43,108 bases of DNA from Alphaproteobacteria bacterium. GTDB lineage: Bacteria; Pseudomonadota; Alphaproteobacteria; JAPYRI01. The stretch is from NCBI GenBank assembly GCA_029941135.1, contig JAPYRI010000014.1, positions 1-43,108 of the forward strand. Direction: 5' to 3'. Under the pieces are notes generated by a model. The model was not told the origin of the DNA and made no database searches. It saw only the letters and a program-made list of their open reading frames with translations. Position 1 is the first letter of the stretch; each line of letters starts with the position of its first letter. A program made the position numbers and the translations under genes. Positions 9,153 to 18,043 of the stretch are shown one piece after another.

Positions 9153-10094
9153 TCACCCGTTGTCTTTGGCGGTGTATTTCGATTTTGCCATCATCTCAGC
9201 CGTACCCAGTGCCGCCGACGTCATGATGTCGAGGTTACCGGCGTAGGGTGGAAGGTAGTCACCCGCGCCCTCGACTTCCACAAACAGCGAAGATTTCAGT
9301 CCGGTAAACTCACCGTAGCCAGGAATGCGGAGCGGCCGGTTAGCACCAATACGTTCGAACTGGATGTCTTGTTTTAAGCGATACCCCGGCACATAAGCTT
9401 GAATTCTTTTAACCATCCGATGGACCGATTTCTCGATGTCAGATTCATCCGCCGCGTCGCTTAAGCAAAATACAGTGTCGCGCATCAGCATCGGCGGCTC
9501 GGCCGGGTTGAGGACAATAATGGCTTTGCCCTTTTTGGCGCCGCCAACCACTTCCAGTCCGCGCGCCGTGGTTTCGGTGAACTCGTCAATATTTGCGCGA
9601 GTTCCCGGCCCTGCCGACTTGCTGGCGATGGACGCAACGATTTCGGCATAGTGCACGTCGGCCACGTGCGACACAGCAGAAACCATGGGGATTGTCGCCT
9701 GACCACCGCAGGTGACCATATTTACGTTGTCTTCAGTCATATGGGCTTCCATGTTGACTACCGGCACCACATAGGGGCCAATCGCCGCGGGGGTTAGGTC
9801 GATCATCTGCTTGCCGTGCGCGCGGCAGACCTCGGCGTTGCGTTTGTGGGCGCCGGCAGAGGTTGCGTCGAACACCACCTTCACATGGGCAAATTCAGGC
9901 ATCGCAACAAACCCGTCAATGCCGTCGCTGGTGGTCGCGATGCCCATGTCTCGCGCTCGTTTCAGACCGTCCGAATGCGCGTCGATCCCCACCAGAACCG
10001 CGTTTTCCAACACCTTCGAGCGTTTGGCGATTTTGATCATCAAATCGGTGCCTATATTGCCCGAGCCAATGATCGCAACTTTTACTTTGGACAT
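9153..10094 (-). CDS. dmpF: Acetaldehyde dehydrogenase (acylating)
   Basis: The protein has 313 residues from ATG at 10094; an upstream extension is possible but not expected, because the family is about 312 residues and starts with this [12 protein letters not shown]. It oxidises acetaldehyde to acetyl-CoA with NAD+ and CoA. The N-terminal Rossmann motif GSGNIGTDL (10-18) binds NAD. The catalytic cysteine is Cys129 in [10 protein letters not shown]. It works as the partner of the aldolase DmpG, encoded next. Confidence 0.95.
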   Translation of the reverse strand: MSKVKVAIIGSGNIGTDLMIKIAKRSKVLENAVLVGIDAHSDGLKRARDMGIATTSDGIDGFVAMPEFAHVKVVFDATSAGAHKRNAEVCRAHGKQMIDLTPAAIGPYVVPVVNMEAHMTEDNVNMVTCGGQATIPMVSAVSHVADVHYAEIVASIASKSAGPGTRANIDEFTETTARGLEVVGGAKKGKAIIVLNPAEPPMLMRDTVFCLSDAADESDIEKSVHRMVKRIQAYVPGYRLKQDIQFERIGANRPLRIPGYGEFTGLKSSLFVEVEGAGDYLPPYAGNLDIMTSAALGTAEMMAKSKYTAKDNG

Positions 10095-10101
10095 AGCGTA
10101 A

Positions 10102-10896
10102 TCACCCGGAAAAATTGACGTGAACACTGCCAAGGCCTGAAATTCGGCATTGGTAGGCGGCACCAGGTTCAACCGTAACCATGGGTCCAAGCGCGCCGGA
10201 CAATACGAGATCGCCCTTTTTTAAAGGCCGCCCCACCGCGACCATTTTGCGGGCGAGCCACAATGTCGCAGTCAACGGATTACCAAGACACGCCGCCCCC
10301 GCTCCCACTGACACAGGCTCGCCTTTGTGCTCCATCACCATGCCGCACAGGCGTAAATCAAGGCCTTTCAGATCGCGCGGCTGGCTGCCGAGCACATAAA
10401 CGCCTGAAGACGCATTGTCGGCAATGGTGTCCAGCAAGCGAATGTCCCAGTCTTGCACTCGGCTGTCGACCACCTCAACCGCCGCCACCGCATAGTCCAC
10501 CGCCGCCATCACATCGGCACTGGTCAAAGCGTCACCGTCCAAATCACCCCCCAAGTAAAAGGCGATTTCTCCCTCGACCTTGGGCTGAATAAGACGATCA
10601 AGGGCAATTTCTTCTCCGTCAGCCAACGCCATGTCCGCGTACAACATGCCGTAATCGGGCTGATCGACCCCCAGTTGCTTTTGGATGGCAACCGACGTGA
10701 GACCGATTTTACGGCCCACCACCCGTCGGCCATCGCTGATCCAACGCCCGGTATTCAGCTCCTGCACCGCATAGGCGTCTTCGGGCGCGGCGTCACCCAG
10801 TAGATCGCGCACCGGCGCGCACACCGTGACGGTATCGCGGGCGTCGCGCAGGGCATCCGCAGCTCTCTGAAGGATTTTTGCATCGATGTTGGTCAT
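10102..10896 (-). CDS. dmpE: 2-hydroxypenta-2,4-dienoate (2-oxopent-4-enoate) hydratase
   Basis: The protein has 264 residues from ATG at 10896. It adds water to 2-hydroxypenta-2,4-dienoate to give 4-hydroxy-2-oxovalerate, using a divalent metal. Family motifs: [20 protein letters not shown], the metal-binding [11 protein letters not shown] (two Glu) and [15 protein letters not shown] at 10911 that overlaps the stop of dmpC (GTGA) would add five residues and is an alternative coupled start. It sits between dmpC and dmpF; the dmpD hydrolase that is found here in Pseudomonas is absent. Confidence 0.93.
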   Translation of the reverse strand: MTNIDAKILQRAADALRDARDTVTVCAPVRDLLGDAAPEDAYAVQELNTGRWISDGRRVVGRKIGLTSVAIQKQLGVDQPDYGMLYADMALADGEEIALDRLIQPKVEGEIAFYLGGDLDGDALTSADVMAAVDYAVAAVEVVDSRVQDWDIRLLDTIADNASSGVYVLGSQPRDLKGLDLRLCGMVMEHKGEPVSVGAGAACLGNPLTATLWLARKMVAVGRPLKKGDLVLSGALGPMVTVEPGAAYQCRISGLGSVHVNFSG

Positions 10897-10907
10897 AAAA
10901 GGTCCCG

Positions 10908-12374
10908 TCACAGCTTCAAGCAGACATTGCGCAGTTCAGTATAGAACTCGAGCGAGTGAACCCCGCCCTCGCGGCCAATACCGGATTGCTTGGCGCCCCC
11001 GAAAGGTGTACGCAAGTCGCGCAAAAACCAGCAATTGACCCAGCAAATCCCGCTTTCGATTTGGGCCGCAACCCGATGGGCGCGGGAGGCATTTTCGGTC
11101 CACACCGCAGCTGCCAAGCCATAGTCCGTGTCGTTGGCCATGGCAATGGCTTCATCCTCGGTGTCGAATGGCTGAATATGGCAGCACGGTCCGAATATTT
11201 CTTCGCGGACGACCGACGACGTTTCGGGCAGCCCGGTCCAGATGGTCGGCTGGACCCAGGCGCCTCCCGTCAAATCTTCAGACATGGGAGGCACGCCTCC
11301 GCCCGTAATGATGGTTGCCCCTTGGTCTTTGGCGCTTTCATAATAGGACAGGACCTTGTCCCGATGTTCAAGGCTGATGAGCGGGCCAAGGGTGGTCGCC
11401 TCTTCCTCGGGACGGCCCAGTTGCAAAGCTTCAGCACCAGCTTTAAGCCGTGCCGTGAATTCATCGAAAATGGGGCGTTCGACGTAAACCCGCTCGGTTC
11501 CCAGACAAACCTGGCCGCAATTGGCAAACACCGAACGCATGGTGCCTTCGATCGCTATGTCCATGTCGCAATCGGCAAACACGATGGCCGGATTCTTGCC
11601 GCCTAACTCGAACGACACGTCGCGAATGCCGTTGGCCGCCGCCTTCATGATCGCGGTGCCGGATGTGGTCTCACCGGTAAATGTGATCGCGTCCACATCC
11701 TGGTGGCGGGTGAGCATTTCGCCCGCACTGTCAGGCCCGAACCCTTGAATAACATTAAAGACCCCGGGTGGCACTCCTGCATCGTTCATCACCTGGCCCA
11801 GCAAAGCGGTTGTGGTCGGGGTTTCCTCGGACGGCTTAACCACAACCGTGTTGCCGCAGGCGAGCGCGGGGCCGACTTTCCAAGTCATCAGCAAAAGCGG
11901 CAAGTTCCACGGCGAGATTACCGCCACCACCCCTTTTGGCACACGCAGCGCATAGTTGATCGCACCCGTGCCATCAGGGGTCGCCATCGAGAAAAATTCA
12001 GCCCCCACATTTTTGACCACGTCGGCGAAAACTTTGAAGTTCGCGGCGCCACGCGGGATGTCAATATGGCGTGCCAGCGACATGGGCTTGCCGGTATCGG
12101 CACATTCGGCGGCGAGGAATTCGTCGAACCGCGCGCTAATGCCATCGGCTACCTTATGCAGAAGCGCCGCCCGTTCGGCTACATCCATCTGACCCCAGGG
12201 GCCGGTAAGCGCTGTTTTGGCTGCCGCCACCGCCGCATCCACCTCGGCTTGTCCAGCCTCATGAACCCTTGAGATCAGCGCACCATCTACCGGATTACGA
12301 TTCTCGAAGACATTGCCTTCAGCGGATTTTACGTAGGCACCCCCAATAAAATTGAGGACTTCGTTAGAAGACAT
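10908..12374 (-). CDS. dmpC: 2-hydroxymuconic semialdehyde dehydrogenase
   Basis: The protein has 488 residues from ATG at 12374, placed two bases after the dmpB stop. It is an aldehyde dehydrogenase that oxidises the ring-fission product 2-hydroxymuconic semialdehyde to 4-oxalocrotonate with NAD+. Catalytic residues by family pattern: Glu256 in [10 protein letters not shown] and Cys290 in [11 protein letters not shown]. The NAD region includes [10 protein letters not shown] and FTGETTSGT. Together with dmpH it forms the oxalocrotonate branch. Confidence 0.95.
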   Translation of the reverse strand: MSSNEVLNFIGGAYVKSAEGNVFENRNPVDGALISRVHEAGQAEVDAAVAAAKTALTGPWGQMDVAERAALLHKVADGISARFDEFLAAECADTGKPMSLARHIDIPRGAANFKVFADVVKNVGAEFFSMATPDGTGAINYALRVPKGVVAVISPWNLPLLLMTWKVGPALACGNTVVVKPSEETPTTTALLGQVMNDAGVPPGVFNVIQGFGPDSAGEMLTRHQDVDAITFTGETTSGTAIMKAAANGIRDVSFELGGKNPAIVFADCDMDIAIEGTMRSVFANCGQVCLGTERVYVERPIFDEFTARLKAGAEALQLGRPEEEATTLGPLISLEHRDKVLSYYESAKDQGATIITGGGVPPMSEDLTGGAWVQPTIWTGLPETSSVVREEIFGPCCHIQPFDTEDEAIAMANDTDYGLAAAVWTENASRAHRVAAQIESGICWVNCWFLRDLRTPFGGAKQSGIGREGGVHSLEFYTELRNVCLKL

Positions 12375-12376
12375 GC

Positions 12377-13300
12377 TCACGTGACAACACCCATGAAGCG
12401 GTCGTTCAATGCGCGTTCGTAGTAGAAAATTGCCTTCCCAGCTTGATCCGCCGTCCATGTGCGGGTTGGGTTATCCGGGTAGTAGTGATAACCGCCGGCG
12501 AATACTTCATTGCGGTTGCCCGAGGGATCGAAGAAATAAATGGTTTGACCACGGGTGATACCGTGGCGGGTCGGGCCGATATCGACCGACATGTCATAGC
12601 GGGTCAGGATATCAGCGGCATGACCAACGTCGTTCCAATTGTCCAACAGAAACGAACAGTGGTGAAACTTGGCGTCTTCCGTATGGCGCACAAGAGCAAT
12701 GTCGTGAGCTTTGTTGCTGCACGTGAGGAACACCGCAATTTTCGTATCGTCGGGTGCGGCGGCATATTCGCTAATCGAAAAGTCGAGCGCCTCGGTGAAC
12801 AGTTTCGCTGTACCATCAATGTCGACGCCGTACAGCAAACAATGGTCAAAGCGCAACGCCCCCATGCCATGTGGCTCTTCCCGCCAGAGATCAGGGTTCT
12901 CTGTCATCGGACCGTTGTCAGACAATTCCATATCCGCGTAGAGATCGAACTGATGTCCTGTCGGTGACAAAAAACGCACTCGGCGACCGACGCCGGGTTG
13001 CTCACCAGCCTCGACGGCTGACACCTCAGCGCCCAGATCGGACAGACGCCGGGCATAGTCATCAAGCAAACTATCGTCTGAAACTTTAAAGCCCATCACA
13101 TCCATGCCGGCTTCGTCGGTCTCGCGCAGAATGATACTATGCCGGTCAAACTCATCGTAGGCCTTCAAGTAGACCCGGCCGTCCTCACTCTTCCCCACAA
13201 AATCAAGACCCAAACGATCCCGGTAGTGGACCAGAGATTCTTCCATGTCGAGAATCCGGATTTGTACGAATCCGGGGCGCAAAACGCCCTGTAACGCCAT
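12377..13300 (-). CDS. dmpB: Catechol 2,3-dioxygenase (extradiol, type I)
   Basis: The protein has 307 residues from ATG at 13300, the same length as XylE/DmpB. A GTG at 13309 is in frame, but the AGGTGAG ahead of the ATG suits the ATG better. It cleaves catechol next to the hydroxyls to give 2-hydroxymuconic semialdehyde, using non-haem Fe(II). Two vicinal-oxygen-chelate domains are present. The iron ligands fall at His153 (RFDH), His214 (KFHH) and Glu265 (NRNE), with the acid/base His246 (TRHG), identical in numbering to those known for XylE. Its place after the hydroxylase genes matches the dmp order. Confidence 0.97.
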   Translation of the reverse strand: MALQGVLRPGFVQIRILDMEESLVHYRDRLGLDFVGKSEDGRVYLKAYDEFDRHSIILRETDEAGMDVMGFKVSDDSLLDDYARRLSDLGAEVSAVEAGEQPGVGRRVRFLSPTGHQFDLYADMELSDNGPMTENPDLWREEPHGMGALRFDHCLLYGVDIDGTAKLFTEALDFSISEYAAAPDDTKIAVFLTCSNKAHDIALVRHTEDAKFHHCSFLLDNWNDVGHAADILTRYDMSVDIGPTRHGITRGQTIYFFDPSGNRNEVFAGGYHYYPDNPTRTWTADQAGKAIFYYERALNDRFMGVVT

Positions 13301-13353
13301 GTCACTCACCTCTCGCTTTTGTTCGGTCCCACTTGACCGGGTGTCTGAAATAC

Positions 13354-13665
13354 TTACCCAGGAGCTCGGTGGAGCAAACTGCCTACCGGCCGCACCTCTA
13401 TATCGGTTTCAGGGTATAGACGGCAAGCCAGGGCATACCCCTCCTGCTCTTCAAATTTGGTTATGTGCAGGCGGCTGATTTTGCCCAGCCGGTATTTTCC
13501 GTTGAGCACCAGAACTTTACAGGCGCCACAGCCGCCGTTTCGGCAGCCAACCGGTATTTCAGCGCGCCCAGCTCGCTCCATCGCCCGCAGCACGCCCTCG
13601 CCCCGATCATCAAACACGGGCATGGGATCGCCTGCGATAAAGACTTTGAATTTAATAGCTGCCAT
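13354..13665 (-). CDS. dmpQ: Chloroplast-type [2Fe-2S] ferredoxin of the phenol operon
   Basis: The protein has 103 residues. The [2Fe-2S] ligands are Cys41, Cys46, Cys49 (GCRNGGCGACKV) and Cys81 (LACRLY). DmpQ/XylT-type ferredoxins reactivate catechol 2,3-dioxygenase by re-reducing oxidised iron, which fits its position directly before dmpB. It is not part of the hydroxylase electron chain itself. Confidence 0.93.
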   Translation of the reverse strand: MAAIKFKVFIAGDPMPVFDDRGEGVLRAMERAGRAEIPVGCRNGGCGACKVLVLNGKYRLGKISRLHITKFEEQEGYALACRLYPETDIEVRPVGSLLHRAPG

Positions 13666-13684
13666 TTATGCTGCCCAAGTCAGG

Positions 13685-14749
13685 TCAAATGCGCCGGAAC
13701 AAGGGGCTGCGGGCGAGCGCCGCCTCGCCGTCAGCTAGCGTAACGAACTTCTCGGTATAAATATCTTTCTCGAACAAACGCCCCTTCATCAAAACCCGAA
13801 TTGACGCCTCGATCATTGCCGGTGGACCACACACGTAAGCTTTATGCCCCGTAAATCCGTTTGCGAAGTGCTGCGCCGCCACGTCACTTACAAATCCGGT
13901 TGCGCCCGCCCATTGATCATTGTCGTTCAACTCGGAAAGCGCGGCCATATAAGTAAAGTGGTCATGAGATTCGGCTAGATCGCGAAATAAGTCATGGTCG
14001 TAGAGATCGCATTGCGCCCGCACACCATGAAAAAGAGTAATGTCTTCGGTTTCATCGGCTTCGAGCAAATCAAGAACCATAGCTTTGCAACTCGAAAGTC
14101 CGGAACCACCGGCAAGAAAGATCATTGGCAGTTTCGCCGACTTGCGCACAAAAAACCGGCCGAACGGGCCCGACAATGATAACCGATCCCCGACTTTAAG
14201 ACGATTGTGGATGATTTCCGTGCCGGCACCTTCGGGCACTCGCTTGATTTGAAATTCCAAAAGGTTGGGCTGGGAGGGAGGGTTGGCCAATGAAAACGCC
14301 CGTGGACCGCTAACCCCTGGCATGGCCAAATTGACATACTGTCCCGCCTGAAATTTGAGACCGTTTCCCGGCAATTTGATCCACATCCCCTTGATGTCGT
14401 GGGTGAGATCAGTCAATTCCATGACCTCACCCTCTAAATCCGAGATCGGGTGAACGACCGCGTCTTCATCTTCGTCCACATCGGCTTCAATCACCAGATC
14501 GCTGAGGGCGGTCGCACAGCACGCGAGAATTTTGCCGTCCGCGCGTTCAAAATCCATAAGAGCAAACAAGGACGGGTCCCCTAAATCGACTTCCCCTTCC
14601 AATAAATCCACTTTGCAGGTACTGCACAGACCGTGGCCACAGGCATAGGGAATAGCGATGCCGCTGCGCAACAAAGCGTCGAGCAAGGTCTGCTCCTCGG
14701 AGATCTCGATCGTTTCTCCGAGCGGCTCAACAGTCAGTTGGTAAGTCAT
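13685..14749 (-). CDS. dmpP: Phenol hydroxylase reductase component P5
   Basis: The protein has 354 residues from ATG at 14749 (DmpP is about 353). It passes electrons from NADH through FAD and a [2Fe-2S] cluster to the diiron oxygenase. The N-terminal plant-type ferredoxin domain has Cys37, Cys42, Cys45 and a Cys at 77/78. Next come the FAD domain (GPRAFSLANPPSQ) and the NAD domain (FLAGGSGLSSCKAM; C-terminal CGPPAMIEAS). The reading frame continues upstream into dmpO, but homology and the start context favour this ATG. Confidence 0.95.
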   Translation of the reverse strand: MTYQLTVEPLGETIEISEEQTLLDALLRSGIAIPYACGHGLCSTCKVDLLEGEVDLGDPSLFALMDFERADGKILACCATALSDLVIEADVDEDEDAVVHPISDLEGEVMELTDLTHDIKGMWIKLPGNGLKFQAGQYVNLAMPGVSGPRAFSLANPPSQPNLLEFQIKRVPEGAGTEIIHNRLKVGDRLSLSGPFGRFFVRKSAKLPMIFLAGGSGLSSCKAMVLDLLEADETEDITLFHGVRAQCDLYDHDLFRDLAESHDHFTYMAALSELNDNDQWAGATGFVSDVAAQHFANGFTGHKAYVCGPPAMIEASIRVLMKGRLFEKDIYTEKFVTLADGEAALARSPLFRRI

Positions 14750-14769
14750 GTTTTTGGGGCGCACAACGA

Positions 14770-15129
14770 TCAGGTGCGCGATCCTTTTATGCCGTCCAGG
14801 CCCGGTGTCTCGAACTTGACGACGCTCTTGTGACCGAGACCATTTTCGGCCAAGCTTCGGTCCAAATCCGGGGTGAATGTTTGACCATCTAAGGTCCATC
14901 TTGCTGCAGCCCAGTCGATTTTGTTGAAATCCGGATGCGCCCCGTATACGCCGGGGAAAACCTGCTCCAAGACGTCGCCGAAACGCATGTCGGGCGGAAA
15001 TGGGAACGCCACCGGCGCACAGAACATCAAGTGATCCAACCAATTCCAGTAAGTGACCAGAACGCCGCCAAAGTTCTCAATGGCGTCACGGGCCGGAAAG
15101 TCGTAATCGCCAATACTTTGAATAGCCAT
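14770..15129 (-). CDS. dmpO: Phenol hydroxylase component P4
   Basis: The protein has 119 residues, the typical DmpO length. It is a small subunit of the hydroxylase holoenzyme (alpha-beta-gamma type), probably needed for assembly of the oxygenase. The motif DYDFPARDAIENFGG near the N-terminus and the segment around LMFCAPVAFPFPPDM are characteristic. It lies between the large subunit and the reductase, as in all dmp-type operons. Confidence 0.93.
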   Translation of the reverse strand: MAIQSIGDYDFPARDAIENFGGVLVTYWNWLDHLMFCAPVAFPFPPDMRFGDVLEQVFPGVYGAHPDFNKIDWAAARWTLDGQTFTPDLDRSLAENGLGHKSVVKFETPGLDGIKGSRT

Positions 15130-15138
15130 GGCTATCTC

Positions 15139-16659
15139 CTATTCCGCAGCCTTAGAGCGGTTCGCCGTCCATTCTGCCCACAGCCTTTGATCGGGCGAGC
15201 CCTCATAGTCCATATTGTCGACGCCATCGTTCAAGTGGTACCACTTGAGGACATCCTTCAAGTCAGTCCCACCGCAATTTCCCTTAAAAATCTCGTGCAC
15301 CGGCAGCCAGCTTTGCACGTACTTCTCGGGCTCCCAGTCAAAAATGTCCTTACAGCCATCCGAGCAAAAATGATAACGCTCGTGCTTGAATACGCTTTCG
15401 CGGAAACAAATTTTGGTCGGGTCGTCAGGCTCGGTAAATCCCATAGGGATCTGACAAGTGGTGCACAGCTGAGGTAAAGCTTGGTTATAAAAGCGGTTCC
15501 CCGCTGCGGCTTGTTCACGCCAATAATCGAACCGTGGCCGATACATTTTGTCAAATGTGTCCGGGTACTTCTCCGACAACCAATCCAGTTCGTTGTCTTC
15601 CGGCGACCAGGTGTGAAACGCAGCGGCATGGGTGTAATTGTAGAAAATGCTCCATACCTCATGCGATAGGCGGTTCTTTTCTTTTGTTGCGATGTCGGCA
15701 TATTTGGGAGGGCGCAACCCGTAACGCTCAAGATCTTCAAACAGCGCCGCGCCAGCATCTTCGTAATACATCTCCCAGGCTTCAGCCCACGACATCACCC
15801 GCTTGGGCAGCATGTAGTCCATCATCATGGCAACCAGACTCAGCAGCCGATAGCCACGCCAAAACCATTTATCGATCCAGCGCTGGACAATGGGCACATT
15901 GGCTTCATCCTGCTCGAGCATAAACTTGATCACTTCGAGGCCGAGAGTCATGTGGCGGGCTTCGTCGGACTGGGCTGAGAATCCGAACGTCACCGTCGCC
16001 ATATCGCCGTTATAGGCGGCACCCGACATAAACGGCACGAACAGCAAGTTGGTCAGTACGTATTCGAACGAGAATGATATCGCGGTCACGAATTCGAAGG
16101 GCCCCGCCGTCATGGCGTCATCGAAAAACGATTTTGGCACTGACAGGTACCAAACTCGATCATACATATGGCGCCAGTCATGAAAGCCATCAAAGTAGCG
16201 ATTGTAGTGGCTGAGGGTATGAATCTGGGTTTGGGCATGCCGCAGTTCATCGATGGCCTGCATCTGACAAGCAACCCGCGGCCCAACCCCGCGCAAGTGT
16301 CGGCCGACATGGGAAAATCCCCGATGGGCCGCGTATTCCAGTGATGTCACCCCGGTAAGCAGTATCTTGATCGCATTCACATAACGCGCGTCGGTAATGC
16401 CCATGTGCCCGTTGTTTTGGGCAAACGAATCGATTACCGCATAGAGTTTGCGCTCCTTTTCCGCTTGATACTTCCAGTAGGCGTCCATGGTTAGGCGAAA
16501 AGGATCTTCCCAACCGTCCCAATCGTGAATTTTGATGCCCTCGAACGTATCAAATGGAAACACCTTATCCATGGGTTGGTATGTGGTTTCCCAGTCGAGA
16601 CCACGGGTGAGCAATTTGTAGCGCTGCTTAAGATTTAGTTTTTTGGGATTTTCGGACAC
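15139..16659 (-). CDS. dmpN: Phenol hydroxylase large (alpha) subunit P3, diiron oxygenase
   Basis: The protein has 506 residues from GTG at 16659. A TTG at 16665 that overlaps the dmpM stop (TTGA) is an alternative; no ATG start fits homology. It hydroxylates phenol to catechol with O2. The carboxylate-bridged diiron ligands are Glu108, Glu138/His141 (DELRH), Glu199 (SFEY) and Glu233/His236 (DEARH). The C-terminal part contains a YHS-like Cys cluster (LCTTC, FCSDGC). Very close matches to the DmpN pattern (for example EYVLTNLLFVPFMSGAAYN) put it in the phenol hydroxylase group rather than the methane or alkene groups. Confidence 0.96.
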   Translation of the reverse strand: MSENPKKLNLKQRYKLLTRGLDWETTYQPMDKVFPFDTFEGIKIHDWDGWEDPFRLTMDAYWKYQAEKERKLYAVIDSFAQNNGHMGITDARYVNAIKILLTGVTSLEYAAHRGFSHVGRHLRGVGPRVACQMQAIDELRHAQTQIHTLSHYNRYFDGFHDWRHMYDRVWYLSVPKSFFDDAMTAGPFEFVTAISFSFEYVLTNLLFVPFMSGAAYNGDMATVTFGFSAQSDEARHMTLGLEVIKFMLEQDEANVPIVQRWIDKWFWRGYRLLSLVAMMMDYMLPKRVMSWAEAWEMYYEDAGAALFEDLERYGLRPPKYADIATKEKNRLSHEVWSIFYNYTHAAAFHTWSPEDNELDWLSEKYPDTFDKMYRPRFDYWREQAAAGNRFYNQALPQLCTTCQIPMGFTEPDDPTKICFRESVFKHERYHFCSDGCKDIFDWEPEKYVQSWLPVHEIFKGNCGGTDLKDVLKWYHLNDGVDNMDYEGSPDQRLWAEWTANRSKAAE

Positions 16660-16661
16660 AC

Positions 16662-16934
16662 TCAAGAGCCCCAAGCAATGATTATGCGATCGTCGTCTTC
16701 GTCCACGTTCCCCGCCAAAGAGATCAGACTGAGGTGCAATTCTTGCAGATCCCAATCGCGGCCAATTTTTTCTTCGACCGTCACTCGGTTAATGATCAAG
16801 CGCCCAGGACAATCGATTTTGACCATGGCCGGCATGACGACCGCCGTCGCGTTCTGGTTGTCCGCCTCAATGGCTTCAATGATCGGCCGCGCCTCTTCGG
16901 TGTTTTGAAATGTAATAGTTACATTGCGGGTCAT
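16662..16934 (-). CDS. dmpM: Phenol hydroxylase regulatory component P2
   Basis: The protein has 90 residues from ATG at 16934, the usual length for this effector protein (MmoB/DmpM family). It has no cofactor and binds the hydroxylase to raise activity and coupling. Recognisable segments are VTITFQNTEEARPIIEAI at the N-terminus and KIDCPGRLIINR. Its stop overlaps or abuts the start of dmpN, so translation is probably coupled. Confidence 0.95.
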   Translation of the reverse strand: MTRNVTITFQNTEEARPIIEAIEADNQNATAVVMPAMVKIDCPGRLIINRVTVEEKIGRDWDLQELHLSLISLAGNVDEDDDRIIIAWGS

Positions 16935-16947
16935 GACATTTGGTTGC

Positions 16948-17946
16948 CTAAAATTCGATGCCGATTTTGGCGAGACGGGCGTGCAGCTCCAAGATTCTGA
17001 CGTCCATTGCTTGGGCCGCCCCATCGCCCAGGACATGTTCCGAGATTGGCTTGAATGCGTCTTGTGCCCGCCCCTGCCAGGTTCTAATCCATTCGCTTAT
17101 CTGGTCACGATTTGAGTCGGACTCAGCAGCCACCACCTTGAGCAGTGCATCAACCCAGCGCCGGCTGTCCGCGTACCAATCGACGGCAAATTCGTTCAAC
17201 AACGACACCGGCGCGCCGCCGTAATTTATGCCGATGGCATCAAAGGTCTGGAACACCAATGGGTGGATAATCGAATCCATGGCAACGTTTTGGGCCACTA
17301 AAACTTCAAACCAATCATCCACGACAAAGCTGTCTTCGACCATGTGGCGCAGGCCCTGCCACATGGAGTCGTGGAGCCACTCTTCCTTCGCCGTCCCGAG
17401 GCTGTCGCCACTGTTGCCGTCCATCATCAGGCCAACGCGGCTGATCATTTGGGCGATGCCCAAACGATCAGTGGCCGCAAACATGGTCGCTTGGGTGATC
17501 GCGGTACCGTAGCCGTAGTCCGTCATCAGGCAATTGTTCATGTTCGCACCCCACTCGTAATGACGGAGGGGAATAAGATATGCGCGCACCTTGTCGAGCC
17601 ATGCCGGATCAACGCTCGAGAGCAAGTTGCGCTTGGCGACGAACTTGAAGTTCTTTTCTTGGGCTTCCATCATGCGCGCGCGCGCGATGGTGTACGTACC
17701 GTAGTAAAACTGCCGCGGGTCGCGAAACGCATACCAGTCGGCCATACCAATTTTTGTCCGGCTGCGGTCGAAAAGCTCGTGCTTCGGATCCCACAAAGGG
17801 CGGTAATGGAAATTTTCCGTCGGTTGAACATCAAGCGTCGCTTCGTCGTAACGGGACCCCGGCTTGTCAGCGCCCAGTCGCCGCGCCACGTTGGCAAACG
17901 TCTGACGACGGGGCTCTACCCCAGATGTCTTGATGTCCAGTGTCAC
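16948..17946 (-). CDS. dmpL: Phenol hydroxylase beta subunit P1
   Basis: The protein has 332 residues (DmpL about 331), starting at GTG 17946 behind GGGAGGG. It is the catalytically inactive ferritin-like partner of DmpN in the hydroxylase core. Family segments: TENFHYRPLWDPKHELFD, DPRQFYYGTY and RHYEWGANMNN. It is the first gene of the operon here, since the small assembly gene dmpK, which precedes dmpL in Pseudomonas, is absent. Confidence 0.95.
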   Translation of the reverse strand: MTLDIKTSGVEPRRQTFANVARRLGADKPGSRYDEATLDVQPTENFHYRPLWDPKHELFDRSRTKIGMADWYAFRDPRQFYYGTYTIARARMMEAQEKNFKFVAKRNLLSSVDPAWLDKVRAYLIPLRHYEWGANMNNCLMTDYGYGTAITQATMFAATDRLGIAQMISRVGLMMDGNSGDSLGTAKEEWLHDSMWQGLRHMVEDSFVVDDWFEVLVAQNVAMDSIIHPLVFQTFDAIGINYGGAPVSLLNEFAVDWYADSRRWVDALLKVVAAESDSNRDQISEWIRTWQGRAQDAFKPISEHVLGDGAAQAMDVRILELHARLAKIGIEF

Positions 17947-17981
17947 TTATTGGCCCTCCCTACCGGGAAAATCCGCCCATC

Positions 17982-18010
17982 TTTTTATCAATCGCCGATA
18001 ACAATAACAA
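17982..18010 (-). promoter_or_regulatory. Candidate promoter of the phenol operon
   Basis: On the minus strand, TTGTTA (18005-18010) and TAAAAA (17982-17987) are 17 bases apart, ending 35 bases before the dmpL GTG. TTATCG occurs twice as direct repeats (spacing 9) across the -35 region, and TTATC-N7-GATAA is an inverted repeat. I saw no sigma-54 GG-N10-GC element, which drives the classical dmp promoter. The match to sigma-70 consensus is only moderate. Confidence 0.3.
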
Positions 18011-18043
18011 CGATAAGCGCACTCGGTAAGAAATTTGACCGGT

